From: CAVPGP01 sp963718065
GTDB lineage: Bacteria; Actinomycetota; Thermoleophilia; Gaiellales; Gaiellaceae
Length of the DNA: 64,000 bases
Assembly: GCA_963718065.1 (NCBI GenBank)
Contig: CAVQYE010000013.1
Location: 62,001-126,000 of the forward strand
Direction: 5' to 3'
The position numbers were made by a program, and so were the translations under genes. A model generated the notes under the pieces. It saw only the letters and a program-made list of their open reading frames with translations. It searched no databases and was not told where the DNA came from. Positions 54,300 to 63,514 of this stretch are shown in pieces. The first letter of the stretch is position 1, and each line of letters begins with the position of its first letter.

Positions 54300-55144
54300 A
54301 CATCGATCCCTGGACCGGCGAGGACGTGACGATGGGCGAGATCGAGCGCGAGCTGGGGCGGCTCCGCGAGGCGTCGGGGAGCTCGTTGCAGCGTACGAGC
54401 GTGATGACGCACATCGCGTGGGTGCCGCCGGCCTGGCTCGACGCCGCACGAGGGACGCTCGCCGGGCTCGCCGAGCGCCATCCGTCGCGGACGCTCCTGC
54501 TCTTCCCGACGCCCGACGCCGAGGACGGGATCGACGCGGTGCTCTCGCTCGTCTGCTTCCCACTCGGCGAGCGGGCGATCTGCGCGGACGTGATCGAGCT
54601 GACGCTGCGCGGCGGCCGGTCGCACGCGCCGGCGTCGATCGTCCTGCCGTTGCTGATTCCCGACCTGCCCGCCTTCTGCCGCTGGCGCGGCGAGCCGAGC
54701 TTCGGCCAGCCGGAGTTCGAGCAGATGGTGGACGTGGTCGACCGGCTCGTCGTCGACTCGGACGAGTGGGGCGAGCTGCGGTACGGCGACCTCGCGGCGG
54801 TCTTCGAGCGGACCGCTGTGTCGGACATCGCCTGGGCGCGCACGCTGCCGTGGCGCCGGCTGCTCGCCGGCTACTGGCCCGCGATCGCCGGCCAGGAGAT
54901 CCGCGTGCGGGGGCCCATGCCCGAGGCAACGCTTCTCCGCGCCTGGCTCGGCGCCCGGCTAAAGCGGGCGATCCGCCCGGTCGAGCAGGCGGATCAGCTC
55001 GGTGTCCAGCTCGGCGGCGAGGTGCTGCCCCGTCCCGCGGACGAGGGCAAGTCGGGGGCGGATCTGCTCTCGGACGAGCTCGACCGGTTCGGCCGCGACC
55101 GGATCTACGAGGAGGCTGTCGTCGCGGCCGCTGGGGCTACTTGA
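54284..55144 (+). CDS. opcA: OpcA, G6PDH assembly protein
   Basis: A 286-residue protein of the OpcA family. WTGEDVTMGEIERELGRLRE, RTSVMTHIAWVP, ERHPSRTLLLFP, VLPLLIPDLPAFCRWRGEPSF and DIAWARTLPWRRLLAGY are typical. OpcA helps assemble or redox-control G6PDH in cyanobacteria and actinobacteria. I take the GTG at 54284, overlapping zwf by 16 bases, as the start. Its end overlaps the converging secreted-protein gene by eight bases. Confidence 0.9.
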   Translation: MASALDIDPWTGEDVTMGEIERELGRLREASGSSLQRTSVMTHIAWVPPAWLDAARGTLAGLAERHPSRTLLLFPTPDAEDGIDAVLSLVCFPLGERAICADVIELTLRGGRSHAPASIVLPLLIPDLPAFCRWRGEPSFGQPEFEQMVDVVDRLVVDSDEWGELRYGDLAAVFERTAVSDIAWARTLPWRRLLAGYWPAIAGQEIRVRGPMPEATLLRAWLGARLKRAIRPVEQADQLGVQLGGEVLPRPADEGKSGADLLSDELDRFGRDRIYEEAVVAAAGAT

Positions 55145-56813
55145 CGACTTTGAACTGGTTGCCCGTGATCTTCAGGGCGACCGGCGCAGACCACGTCATG
55201 TTCTGAGCGCCCGTCGGGAGTGAGGGGTTGATGCCGCGAACGCGGTACCACCAAGTTCCCTGGGTCGTGATCGGCAGCACCGCCGACGTCGCATGCGTCT
55301 GCAACGTGCCGGCCTTTCGCCACGGATAGAGCCTGTCCTTCGCCCACTCGACGTCGTACGTGATGGCGCCGGTCGCGGGCTGCCAGGCGATGAGCGGAGT
55401 GCTGTGGAAGGTCGGTGTGCCCTTGACCGCGGAGATGACGCGGCCGGTCGGCGAGACGCCGGACACGTACGGGGTCGAGGACTCCGCGACGACCGGCTTC
55501 GACACCTTGCCGAAGCTGCCGAGACGCCCTGCCTCGCAGGCGTCCTGCGGGACGTTCAGATCGTGGTACTCGACCGGCTGCGGGTCGCCTGGGATGGCGA
55601 CGTCGCCGATCGCGAGCACCTGAACCGGGACGACGGTCCAGTAGTAGCGGCCGTTTGGCCAGCCGCTGTCCCAGAGATCGACCCGTGCGACCCCGCCACC
55701 GGCGGCGCCGTCGACCGCGTTCCCCGGATCCTCGTTCGTGAGTGCCTTCTCGCCCTCGGCGGTGTACACCGCGCCCTCGGAGCCGCCGCTCGCGACGATG
55801 CCCGTGCGTGCCTTCCCGATGGCCGACGTGTCCTGCGGGAGGGTCAGCGGGCCGCCCTTGGTGCGCGGCGCGAACGCCGGGCTGCCGACGACCGAGCCGG
55901 TGAAGACGCGATTCACGCAGTGGTCGTCGGTGAAGATGTAGACGCGATAGAGGGGGCTGCCGACGTTGATCCCCGGCATGTTCGCCTGCGCGCCGCTCCA
56001 GCCGAAGCCGGGGGTGAGCTCGTGCGGCTTCGCTGCGCCCGCGGACACGTACTCGTCAGAGGCGGTGATGTTCGGCGTCAGCGTTCCGTGTGTCGTGGCC
56101 GGGTTGACGCTCGTGAACGTGGGGCTCCAGGGCCCGTACGAGACGCGAGGCAGGCCGTTCTTGACGGCGATCGTGGCGTCGACATAGCGCACCGCGCGCA
56201 CGCGCCAGCGAATCGGATTCGTCCAGGCGCTCGACTCGTGGAAGGTGTAGAACTCGCGCTCGTCCGCGACGTTCGTCGTCGTCTGGAACGCCTTGGCGGG
56301 TGTGACTTCCGGATAGAGGACGTCGTACGCGGTCGCGCCTTCGACGGGCGCCCAGCGCACCATCCCCGGCGGCGCGTTCATCTGCTGCGGCACGTCGCTG
56401 TCGCGCCAGCGCATGTTGAAGCCGAACGGGACGCTCCAGTTCGAGATCTTGCCGTTCTTCGCGATTGCCCGGACGTGCGCCCAGAGGGCATACGGCTGGC
56501 CGGTCATCCAGGGAAGCTGCAACGGGATCGAGACGGCCGGCTGGGCGACCTTGTCGTCGCTCCAGACGATGCCGGAATCCGTGAAGTTCTGGTTGGTCGC
56601 CAGCTCGAACTCGTAGCGCACCGCATTGCGCGAGGCGTTCCACGAGAAGGCCGGCGTGCGCGGGAATGTGCGCATTGCGGGCTCGTCGGCGCGGAGCAGG
56701 AAGCCCCGCAGGCTCGACGGAGCGGTCGGCGCGGCAGCCGAGATCGGTCCGGCCGCCTGCGCGGAGGCGCAGACGAATAGGACGAGCGGAGCGAGAAACG
56801 CAAGCTTGCGCAC
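55137..56813 (-). CDS. secreted protein with repeated FN3-like domains
   Basis: A 558-residue exported protein. It begins with a signal peptide (KLAFLAPLVLFVCASAQAA). Several beta-rich segments look like fibronectin-type III or related folds, each with a W-A/W-x-P start and a Y-R-V end: PAFSWNASRNAVRYEFELA, MVRWAPVEGATAYDVLYPE, IAWQPATGAITYDVEWAKD and TWWYRVRGINPSLPTG. No enzyme motif or anchor is seen. A cell-surface or adhesion role is inference. GTG start at 56813. Confidence 0.72.
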   Translation of the reverse strand: MRKLAFLAPLVLFVCASAQAAGPISAAAPTAPSSLRGFLLRADEPAMRTFPRTPAFSWNASRNAVRYEFELATNQNFTDSGIVWSDDKVAQPAVSIPLQLPWMTGQPYALWAHVRAIAKNGKISNWSVPFGFNMRWRDSDVPQQMNAPPGMVRWAPVEGATAYDVLYPEVTPAKAFQTTTNVADEREFYTFHESSAWTNPIRWRVRAVRYVDATIAVKNGLPRVSYGPWSPTFTSVNPATTHGTLTPNITASDEYVSAGAAKPHELTPGFGWSGAQANMPGINVGSPLYRVYIFTDDHCVNRVFTGSVVGSPAFAPRTKGGPLTLPQDTSAIGKARTGIVASGGSEGAVYTAEGEKALTNEDPGNAVDGAAGGGVARVDLWDSGWPNGRYYWTVVPVQVLAIGDVAIPGDPQPVEYHDLNVPQDACEAGRLGSFGKVSKPVVAESSTPYVSGVSPTGRVISAVKGTPTFHSTPLIAWQPATGAITYDVEWAKDRLYPWRKAGTLQTHATSAVLPITTQGTWWYRVRGINPSLPTGAQNMTWSAPVALKITGNQFKVVK

Positions 56814-56837
56814 ACACCTTGTTTCGGCAGACGGGGC

Positions 56838-57950
56838 TCAGGCCTTGAGCGCGGCCTCGAGCAGGAGCCCGGCGGCGAGCACGAGCCCGTCTGACCCGGG
56901 AGGGCCCGTCAGCTGCAGCGAAGCGGGGAGACCCTCCTCGGCCGTTCCGCACGGCAGAGCCAGAACCGGCCAGCCGAGCGCGTTGAACGGATAGGTGAAG
57001 CGCGTGATCCACTGGCGCTCGGCGATCTCGTCGATGTCCGCGCGGGGCGCGACGAACGGCATGGTGGGCGTGATCAGGAGGTCGGCGCCGCCGAGCGCTT
57101 CCTCGGCCCGGAGCCGGTAGTCGTCACGAACCTGCGTCGCCCGGGTGGCCTCGGCGTCGGTGATCTCGAGGCATCGCTCGATCTTCGGCCGGATGTTCTC
57201 GCCGTAGAGCTCCGCGTTCTCGGCGTAGAGCTCGCGGTGCACGTCGGCGATCTCGCGCATGAACGCATCGCTCGTCCCGCTCGCGTCGGGGAAGTCGATC
57301 GCCCGGTGGTGCGGGAAGAGGGCCGCGGCGGCCTCGACGCGGGCGCGCACGAGCGGTGCCGCGTGCTCCGTCCAGGCGACGGCGATCGTCACGTCGGCGA
57401 GCGAGGCGAACGTGGGGCGCGCGAGCGTGGGCGCGAGCGTTTGCATCAGCTCGACGCAGGCCGCCACGTCGTTGCCCATCGGGCCGACGTGGTCGTAGCT
57501 CGGCGCGAGAGGGAAGACGCCCTCCGTCGAGACGAGCCCGTAGCCCGGCTTGAAGCCGGTCGTGCCGGTGCAGGCCGCCGGGATGCGGATCGACCCGCCG
57601 CTGTCGGTACCGAGTGCCGCGTCGGCGAGCCTGAGCACGAGTGCCGCCGCCGACCCGCCGCTCGAGCCGCCCGCTGTGTGGCCGGGCGCCCGCGGGTTCG
57701 GGACCGTTCCGTAGTGGACGTTCTGCGACGTAACGCCGTACGCGAACTCGTGCAGGTTCGTCTTGCCGACGTTCGTCCAGCCGGCTTCCTCGAGCGCCAG
57801 CACCGAGGGTGCCGACTCGGTCGGAACGTGCTCCGCGAAGACGGCCGACCCGTAGGTCGTGCGGATGCCCGCAGTGTCGAAGAGATCCTTGACGGCGAGG
57901 CGCCTGCCCGCGTCGCCGCCACCGAGCTCGGTGATCCAAACGCCGTCCAT
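56838..57950 (-). CDS. amidase-signature hydrolase
   Basis: A 370-residue amidase. The Ser-cisSer-Lys triad is visible: lysine 21 in RRLAVKDLFD, then GHTAGGSSGGSAAALVL and the nucleophile region LGTDSGGSIRIPAACTGTTGFKP. The family cuts amide bonds in substrates from indoleacetamide to short peptides. It is shorter than most amidases (450-500), with a compact N-terminus. I start at 57950; the frame runs on upstream into a repeat array that is not coding. Confidence 0.87.
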   Translation of the reverse strand: MDGVWITELGGGDAGRRLAVKDLFDTAGIRTTYGSAVFAEHVPTESAPSVLALEEAGWTNVGKTNLHEFAYGVTSQNVHYGTVPNPRAPGHTAGGSSGGSAAALVLRLADAALGTDSGGSIRIPAACTGTTGFKPGYGLVSTEGVFPLAPSYDHVGPMGNDVAACVELMQTLAPTLARPTFASLADVTIAVAWTEHAAPLVRARVEAAAALFPHHRAIDFPDASGTSDAFMREIADVHRELYAENAELYGENIRPKIERCLEITDAEATRATQVRDDYRLRAEEALGGADLLITPTMPFVAPRADIDEIAERQWITRFTYPFNALGWPVLALPCGTAEEGLPASLQLTGPPGSDGLVLAAGLLLEAALKA

Positions 57951-57984
57951 TCCGCATTCTCGCCTGCGAAGCGCTGTGGATGGC

Positions 57985-58100
57985 TTGTCACACTTCCTTG
58001 ATACTTGGTCTGACCACGGAAATCGCGGCAAAGGCGCATGGCTCCTGCAACTGTGGACAATGCGTCACGCTTCCTTGACAGTTGGTCTGACCACGAGTGG
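57985..58100. repeat. paired 77-bp repeat with TGGTCTGACCA palindromes
   Basis: Two units of about 77 bp, with TGGTCTGACCA at 58006-58016 and 58083-58093. Each palindrome follows a similar run (GTCACACTTCCTTGA and GTCACGCTTCCTTGA). The array resembles the one at 25621-25746 in sequence and period. It lies directly before the amidase start. Confidence 0.75.
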
Positions 58101-58160
58101 TTCGCTTTGGCCATGGCTGGAAAGGCCGCGTTTTTGCCCCGCCTGGCTGCATCGCCCGGG

Positions 58161-58772
58161 TTAGTCGAAGTCGGCCGGCAACGATGCGTCGCGCAGGTGC
58201 TCGAACGCTCGCGCGAGGTGCTCCGCCGGGGTGCGGCGCGACAGCTCCGGCAGGTCGTCTTCGGCGAAGAAGCCCGCCTCGATGATCTCGCTCGCCTGCA
58301 CCGGCTCCGGCTCGACGTCGTCCAGCTCGCAGAGGAAGTACACCTTGTAGGCGTAGAAGGGCCACCGTGCCTTGGCACGCACGTCGCGCTCGTAGAGGCC
58401 GATCAGCTTCACGGCGCGGCCGCGGTAGCCGCTCTCCTCGCCCAGCTCCTTCTCGGCCGCGCGGCTCGGCTTCTCGCCCACCTCGGCCCAGCCGCCGGGG
58501 AGCGTCCAGAGTCCGTCGTCGAGCCCGCGGACGAGCAGCACGCGCCCGTCGCGGAACGCCGCGGCCCGCACGTCGACCTTCGGCGTCGCGTGCCCTGTCT
58601 CGAGGCGGAACGCGACGAGCAGCTCCTCGCGCTCGACCTCGCCCGACGAAGCCATCTCGGCAGCGACGAGTCGCACCTCCTCGTAACGCTCGCGCTCGAA
58701 CGCGCTCTCGGTGTACGTGAGCCCGCTCTGTGCGACCGCCTGCAAGCGTCGCACCCAGTCGAGCCACGTCAC
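58161..58772 (-). CDS. Nudix hydrolase
   Basis: A 203-residue Nudix enzyme. The N-terminal 60 residues are the helical extension seen in some ADP-ribose-type hydrolases (DWVRRLQAVAQSGLTYTESAFERERYEEVRLVAAEM). The Nudix box GGWAEVGEKPSRAAEKELGEESGY is complete apart from a lysine for the usual arginine. Substrate is probably an ADP-linked compound, but this is inference. Confidence 0.87.
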   Translation of the reverse strand: MTWLDWVRRLQAVAQSGLTYTESAFERERYEEVRLVAAEMASSGEVEREELLVAFRLETGHATPKVDVRAAAFRDGRVLLVRGLDDGLWTLPGGWAEVGEKPSRAAEKELGEESGYRGRAVKLIGLYERDVRAKARWPFYAYKVYFLCELDDVEPEPVQASEIIEAGFFAEDDLPELSRRTPAEHLARAFEHLRDASLPADFD

Positions 58773-58774
58773 GT

Positions 58775-58966
58775 CTAGTCGAGCGCCAGGTAGACGAGCG
58801 CGACGCCGACCGTACCGGCGAAGAGCAGCAGGAAGAGCCCGAAGAGCGCCCAGCCCCAGAGGAGATTCTTCCGCGCGAGCGCCGCATGTGAGTCGGCCGG
58901 CGACGACGCAGGCTTCGACTCGACCGGCGGCTCGACGGCCGGCTCGGCGACGACCTGCTCACTCAC
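58775..58966 (-). CDS. 63-residue single-helix membrane protein
   Basis: An acidic, proline-rich N-terminus (EPAVEPPVESKPASSPAD) is followed by one membrane helix (LLWGWALFGLFLLLFAGTVGVALVYLAL). GTG start overlaps the ctaB stop (GTGA), so it is the last gene of the oxidase operon. Its size and place suggest a small oxidase or assembly subunit, which is inference. Too short for family recognition. Confidence 0.6.
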   Translation of the reverse strand: MSEQVVAEPAVEPPVESKPASSPADSHAALARKNLLWGWALFGLFLLLFAGTVGVALVYLALD

Positions 58967-60180
58967 GCGAGCACCGGGTCGAGGGCCATCGCGACGAAGA
59001 GCAGTGCCAGGTAGAGGAGCGAATAGTGGAAGAGCAGGCCCGCGTGCCTGCGCGAGAGCGACCGCTGCAGGACGAGCGCCAGGACCAGGAAGACACCGCC
59101 GAGCACGAGCGCCGCGACCAGGTAGAGCGCACCCATTCCCGCCCAGAGCACCGGTGTCGCCGAGACGCCGATCAGGACAAGCGTGTAGAGGACGATCTGC
59201 CGTGCCGTCTCGCGGTCTCCGCGCACGACCGGCAGCATCGGCACGCCTGCCCGCTGGTAGTTCTCCTTGATCAGGAGTGCAAGCGCCCAGAAGTGCGGCG
59301 GCGTCCAGAAGAAGACGATCGCGAACAGCAGCAGCGCCGCGAGCGTCACGTCGCCGGTCGCCGCGGCGTAGCCGACGAGCGGCGGCACCGCCCCCGCTGC
59401 GCCGCCGATGACGATGTTCTGCGGCGTCGAACGCTTCAGCCACCGTGTGTAGACGAGCACGTAGAAGAGGTTCCCGACGAGCGCCAGCGCCGCGGCGACG
59501 ACGTTCACGGTCGAGGCGAGCAATGCGAACGAGAGCGCAGACAGCGCCAGGCCGAACTCCAGTCCCCGCGAGGGCGGCACCCGGCCCGCGGCGATCGGGC
59601 GGCGCTCGGTGCGCTTGCCCATCAGGCGATCGATGTCGGCGTCGAGCACGTGGTTGAGCGCGGACGCCCCGCCGCACGCGAGCGCGAGCCCGCTCATCGC
59701 CGCCAGCAGCTGCCAGCCGCCGGGCCAGCCGCCGGCTCCGACGAACATCCCGCAGGCGCCGGTGAGCAGAAGCAGCGTCATGATCCGCGGCTTCGTCAGC
59801 GTCACGTAGTCCCGCCACGGCCCGTTCGGGACAGGCTCGCCGCTCCGCAGCGTCAGCGCTGCCAGCACGCAAGTGGCCGCGAAGGCGGCCGCCGCCGCAG
59901 CGAGGTGGAAGCCCGGAGCGGTGAGCAGCGCCGCGAGGCCGAACAGCGCGGTCGCAACGAGCGACGGCACGAGCAGCCGGCGATGCGTCGTCCAGGCGGC
60001 CACGAGAATCGCTGCGAGGGGCGGTAGCGCGAGCGCCGCGAGCAGGCGGTGCGCGTTCCCAGACTCAGTGCCGAGCGACGCGGCGCCCGAGACGACCGCG
60101 AGCAGCGTCGCACCGGCGGCCGAGAGCGCCGTCAGGCGCAGCCACGGTCCCGGAGCAGGGCTCACATCCCTAGAGGCCAT
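58963..60180 (-). CDS. ctaB: protoheme IX farnesyltransferase with CtaA-like N-terminus
   Basis: A 405-residue membrane enzyme that makes heme O. The last 280 residues are CtaB: DYVTLTKPRIMTLLLLTGACG, the prenyl-site NHVLDADIDRLMGKRTERRP, and WTPPHFWALALLIKENYQRAGVPMLP. The first 125 residues have about four extra membrane helices (LRLTALSAAGATLLAVVSGA, HRLLAALALPPLAAILVAAW) that resemble half of heme A synthase CtaA. The half domain lacks an obvious second heme histidine pair. ATG at 60180 overlaps the ctaD stop by 11 bases. Confidence 0.85.
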   Translation of the reverse strand: MASRDVSPAPGPWLRLTALSAAGATLLAVVSGAASLGTESGNAHRLLAALALPPLAAILVAAWTTHRRLLVPSLVATALFGLAALLTAPGFHLAAAAAAFAATCVLAALTLRSGEPVPNGPWRDYVTLTKPRIMTLLLLTGACGMFVGAGGWPGGWQLLAAMSGLALACGGASALNHVLDADIDRLMGKRTERRPIAAGRVPPSRGLEFGLALSALSFALLASTVNVVAAALALVGNLFYVLVYTRWLKRSTPQNIVIGGAAGAVPPLVGYAAATGDVTLAALLLFAIVFFWTPPHFWALALLIKENYQRAGVPMLPVVRGDRETARQIVLYTLVLIGVSATPVLWAGMGALYLVAALVLGGVFLVLALVLQRSLSRRHAGLLFHYSLLYLALLFVAMALDPVLA

Positions 60181-61813
60181 AGTCCTCCTGGAGCTTACGG
60201 CGCAGGTCACGCAACGGGCGCGCCGACGTCACGTACGGCACCTGATCGAAGTTGTGCGGCGGCGGCGGCGAGGTCGTGTACCACTCGAGCGTGTCGGCGA
60301 CCCACGGGTCGTTGCCCGCACGCGGCCCTGACCGGGTCGTGACGATCACGTTGGCGATGAAGACGAGGACGCCGGCGCCCATCACGTACGAGCCGATCGT
60401 CGAGACCAGGTTGTACGCCTCCCAGATGCCGCCGTGGTGGTACGTGTAGATCCGCCGCGGCATCCCGAGCAGCCCCAGCATGTGCTGCGGGAAGAACGTG
60501 ACGTTGAAGCCGACGAAGAAGAGCCAGAACTGGAGCTTCCCGAGGCCGTCGTTCAGCAGCCGTCCGAACATCTTCGGCCACCAGTAGTAGAGCCCGGCGA
60601 AGATGCCGAAGATCGAGCCGCCGAAGAGCACGTAGTGCAGATGGGCGACGACGTAGTACGTGTCCTGCAGCTGCCAGTCGACCGGGAACGCGGCCAGGAA
60701 GATCCCGGACAAGCCGCCGATCGTGAAGACCGCGAGGAAACCGAGCGCGAAGAGCATCGGCGTGTCGAACGAGATGTTGCCGCGCCACAGCGTCGCGAGC
60801 CAGTTGAAGATCTTGACGCCGGTCGGCACCGCGATCGCCATCGAGCTGAGCATGAAGAACGCGTTCAGGCCCCACGGCAGGCCGACCGTGAACATGTGGT
60901 GCGCCCAGACGAGCATCGAGTAGAACGCGATGCCGACGGTCGAGTAGACGACGGCCTTGTAGCCGAAGATCGGCTTCCGGGCGAAGACCGGGATCACCTC
61001 CGAGATGATCCCCATCGCGGGCAGGATCATGATGTAGACCTCGGGGTGCCCGAAGAACCAGAAGACGTGCTGGTAGAGCACGGCGTTGCCGCCCTCGCTC
61101 GGGATGAAGAAGTGCGTCCCCGCCTGGCGGTCGAGGAGCAGCAGGGTCAGCCCGGCGGAGAGCACCGGCAGCACGGCGATCAGCAGCCACCCGTAGGTGA
61201 CGATCGTCCAGACGAAGAGCGGCAGCCGCATCCAGTTCATGCCGGGGGCGCGCAGGTTGTGGACCGTGACGACGAAGTTGATCGCGCCCGCGAGCGAGGA
61301 GAGCGAGAGGATGTGCAGCGAGAGGATCCAGAGGTCGACGCCGTTCCCGGGCGAATGGGTGTCCGAGAGCGGCACGTAACCCGTCCAGCCCGCCGACGAC
61401 GGCCCGCCGGCCGCGAAGAACGAGCTGAAGAGGACGATCCCGCCCATGACGAAGAGCCAGTAGGAGAGAGCGTTCAGGCGCGGGAAGGCCATGTCCGCGG
61501 CGCCGATCATCAACGGCACCAGGAAGTTGCCGAAGCCGGCGAGGATCGGCACGACGACGAGGAAGATCATCGTCGTCCCGTGCATCGTGAACAGCTGGTT
61601 GTACGAGTCCTTCGTGATGAAGTTCTCGTCGGGCGTCGCGAGCTGCGTCCGGATCAAGAGCGCCATGACGCCGCCGAGCACGAAGAAGACGAGCGTCGTA
61701 GCGATGTAGAGGATGCCGATCCGCTTGTGATCGGTGGTGGTCAGCCAGGACGTGACGCGGCCGCGGCGCCAGTCGGCGCGATAGGGCTGGACGGTGCCGA
61801 CGTTCGTCGCCAT
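60170..61813 (-). CDS. ctaD: cytochrome c oxidase subunit I
   Basis: A 547-residue polytopic oxidase subunit carrying heme a and the a3-CuB centre. LTTTDHKRIGILYIATTL is the usual start, MHGTTMIFLVVVPI holds a heme a ligand, WFFGHPEVYIMILPAMG supplies the CuB histidine and the cross-linked tyrosine, WAHHMFTVG the CuB pair, and VAHLHYVLFGGSIFGIFAG the heme ligands. It pumps protons while reducing O2 to water. ATG at 61813 overlaps the ctaC stop. Confidence 0.96.
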   Translation of the reverse strand: MATNVGTVQPYRADWRRGRVTSWLTTTDHKRIGILYIATTLVFFVLGGVMALLIRTQLATPDENFITKDSYNQLFTMHGTTMIFLVVVPILAGFGNFLVPLMIGAADMAFPRLNALSYWLFVMGGIVLFSSFFAAGGPSSAGWTGYVPLSDTHSPGNGVDLWILSLHILSLSSLAGAINFVVTVHNLRAPGMNWMRLPLFVWTIVTYGWLLIAVLPVLSAGLTLLLLDRQAGTHFFIPSEGGNAVLYQHVFWFFGHPEVYIMILPAMGIISEVIPVFARKPIFGYKAVVYSTVGIAFYSMLVWAHHMFTVGLPWGLNAFFMLSSMAIAVPTGVKIFNWLATLWRGNISFDTPMLFALGFLAVFTIGGLSGIFLAAFPVDWQLQDTYYVVAHLHYVLFGGSIFGIFAGLYYWWPKMFGRLLNDGLGKLQFWLFFVGFNVTFFPQHMLGLLGMPRRIYTYHHGGIWEAYNLVSTIGSYVMGAGVLVFIANVIVTTRSGPRAGNDPWVADTLEWYTTSPPPPHNFDQVPYVTSARPLRDLRRKLQEDYGL

Positions 61814-62790
61814 CAGTTCCCGGACCCCAGCGTCTTGGTGTAGGCGAACAGCGCCTCGAACTCGCCCGCGGGCCAGTCCTTGCCGACGGCGGGCATGCCG
61901 AGGCGGCCGTTCTCGACGAGCGTCCGCAGGCCCTCCTCGTCCTTCAATACCGGGTTCCCGCCGAGGTTCGGCCCGACCAGCTTCGCACCGGTCGTCGCCA
62001 GGCGGTGGCACTTGAGGCAGACGCCCACGAAGATCTGCCTGCCGAGCTCCGGGCTGCCCTCGGCGAGGAGTTGCTTCTGCCGCGTGAGCCACGTGCGGTA
62101 GGCGGTGTCCTCCATCACGTCGACCCAGGCGTGCATCTGGGCGTGCTGCAGGCCGCAGAGCTCGGCGCACTGGCCCTCGTAGGAGCCGATCCGCTTCGCC
62201 TGGAACCAGGTGTGGTTGACCTTGCCCGGGATCGCGTCGAACTTGCCGCCGAGCGCGGGGATCCACCACGAGTGGATGACGTCGAAGTCGGGGGCGCTCA
62301 CGTCGAGCGGGACGACACCGCCCGCGGGCGCCTTCAGGCGGTCGATCGAGATCGCCCCGTTCGGGTACGTGAACTGCCAGTAGAACTGCCGGCCCTCGAC
62401 CTTGACGGTGTTGGCGTCCGCGGAGGCCGGTGTGTTCTCGATCCCCGGCAGCTTGTAGAAGACGAAGCTGCCGATGATCGCCAGGATCACGACCGGCACG
62501 ACCGTCCAGATCAGCTCGAGCCGTGTCGAGCCGTGGATCTGCGGCCCTTCGGCCGTCCGCTCGCGGCCGCGGCGGCGGAAGCGGATGATGAAGACGATCA
62601 GCGCGCCCTCGACGGCGACGAAGATGATGCCGGTGAAAAGCGTGATCACCCAGTAGGCGTCGATCGTCCTGCTCGCATTCGGAGAGTCTGGGCTGAGCGG
62701 CGCGATTCCGCCGTTGTCCGCGAGCGCCGGTACGGCGAGCGCGAGCCCGGCAAGAACGAAAGCGAAGACGAGGGGCAGCCGACGACGCAC
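61813..62790 (-). CDS. ctaC: cytochrome c oxidase subunit II with cytochrome c domain
   Basis: A 325-residue subunit. After a signal peptide (LPLVFAFVLAGLALAVPALA) there are two membrane helices, the cupredoxin domain with the CuA site CAELCGLQHAQMH, and a C-terminal cytochrome c domain with CLKCH and a methionine in GMPAVGKDW. So electrons enter through the fused cytochrome, as in caa3 oxidases. TAGAAT (62805-62800) lies nine bases before the GTG start, so the message is probably leaderless. It is the first gene of the oxidase operon. Confidence 0.95.
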   Translation of the reverse strand: MRRRLPLVFAFVLAGLALAVPALADNGGIAPLSPDSPNASRTIDAYWVITLFTGIIFVAVEGALIVFIIRFRRRGRERTAEGPQIHGSTRLELIWTVVPVVILAIIGSFVFYKLPGIENTPASADANTVKVEGRQFYWQFTYPNGAISIDRLKAPAGGVVPLDVSAPDFDVIHSWWIPALGGKFDAIPGKVNHTWFQAKRIGSYEGQCAELCGLQHAQMHAWVDVMEDTAYRTWLTRQKQLLAEGSPELGRQIFVGVCLKCHRLATTGAKLVGPNLGGNPVLKDEEGLRTLVENGRLGMPAVGKDWPAGEFEALFAYTKTLGSGN

Positions 62791-62811
62791 GCCGCGGGCA
62801 TTCTATGGAGG

Positions 62812-63099
62812 ATGGCGAGCCGCTCGCGCGTGCAACTTCCGTCACATGTGACGGAGCCCTTCGACGTCTTCATCAACGGCGTCCCGCAGCAGCGCGGGTC
62901 GGACTACCGTGTCGAGGGCCGGTCGCTGGTCTTCGAGCGCGAGCTCGCGCAGGAAGGGCGCCTCGGCTTCTGGCGCTGGCTCTCGATCTTCTTCGGGATC
63001 GCGGGCAGCTACCGCAAGCACGAGACGATCGACCTCGTGTACCAGGCGTCCGGCAGGCGCACCGTCGAGACGGGGCTCGTGCCGGTTCCCGAGGACTAG
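62812..63099 (+). CDS. small conserved protein of unknown function
   Basis: A 95-residue protein. VTEPFDVFINGVPQQRGSDYRVEGRSLVFERELAQEGRLGFWRWLSIFFGIAGSY forms a beta-rich front and one hydrophobic segment, ending ETIDLVYQASGRRTVETGLVPVPED. No family was recognised with certainty. It is divergent from ctaC, 21 bases away. The GGAGG just before the ATG is too close to serve as a normal ribosome site. Confidence 0.6.
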   Translation: MASRSRVQLPSHVTEPFDVFINGVPQQRGSDYRVEGRSLVFERELAQEGRLGFWRWLSIFFGIAGSYRKHETIDLVYQASGRRTVETGLVPVPED

Positions 63100-63105
63100 G
63101 AGCGT

Positions 63106-63474
63106 TTAGCGGTCGGCGAGCTCGAAGAGCATCTCGGGCAGCCGGACAAGGTCCTCCTTGCGGAGGAAGTCGACCGCTCCCACTTCCTTGGCGCGGTTTC
63201 GGTCGGCCTGGACGTCCGAGCCGGTGAGCATCACAACGCGTGCGTCGGGGCACGTCTTGTGCAGGCGCCTCGTCGCGGAATGGCCGTCCATCCGCGGCAT
63301 GTTGATGTCCATCAGGATCAGATCCGGCCGGTGCTCCCGGGCCAGCCGCAGTGCCTCGGCGCCGTCGCCGGCGCAGGCGACGACGTCCACGCGCTCGTCG
63401 GCGGAGAGCACGAGCTCGAGTCCTTCTGCGAACGGGGCGTCGTCGTCGACGATCAGCACGCGCAGGCGCTGCAT
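63106..63474 (-). CDS. single-domain response regulator (CheY-like)
   Basis: A 122-residue receiver domain with no output domain. LRVLIVDDDAPFAEGLELVL supplies the acidic pocket, LILMDINMPRMDGH the phospho-acceptor Asp56, VVMLTGSD the switch threonine, and FLRKED the lysine. It must act through a partner. I choose the ATG at 63474, since upstream sequence is not receiver-like. No kinase gene is next to it. Confidence 0.9.
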   Translation of the reverse strand: MQRLRVLIVDDDAPFAEGLELVLSADERVDVVACAGDGAEALRLAREHRPDLILMDINMPRMDGHSATRRLHKTCPDARVVMLTGSDVQADRNRAKEVGAVDFLRKEDLVRLPEMLFELADR

Positions 63475-63514
63475 CGCGCGATCTTTACGGACCCCCGGCG
63501 CAGGTGCGGCAGGG

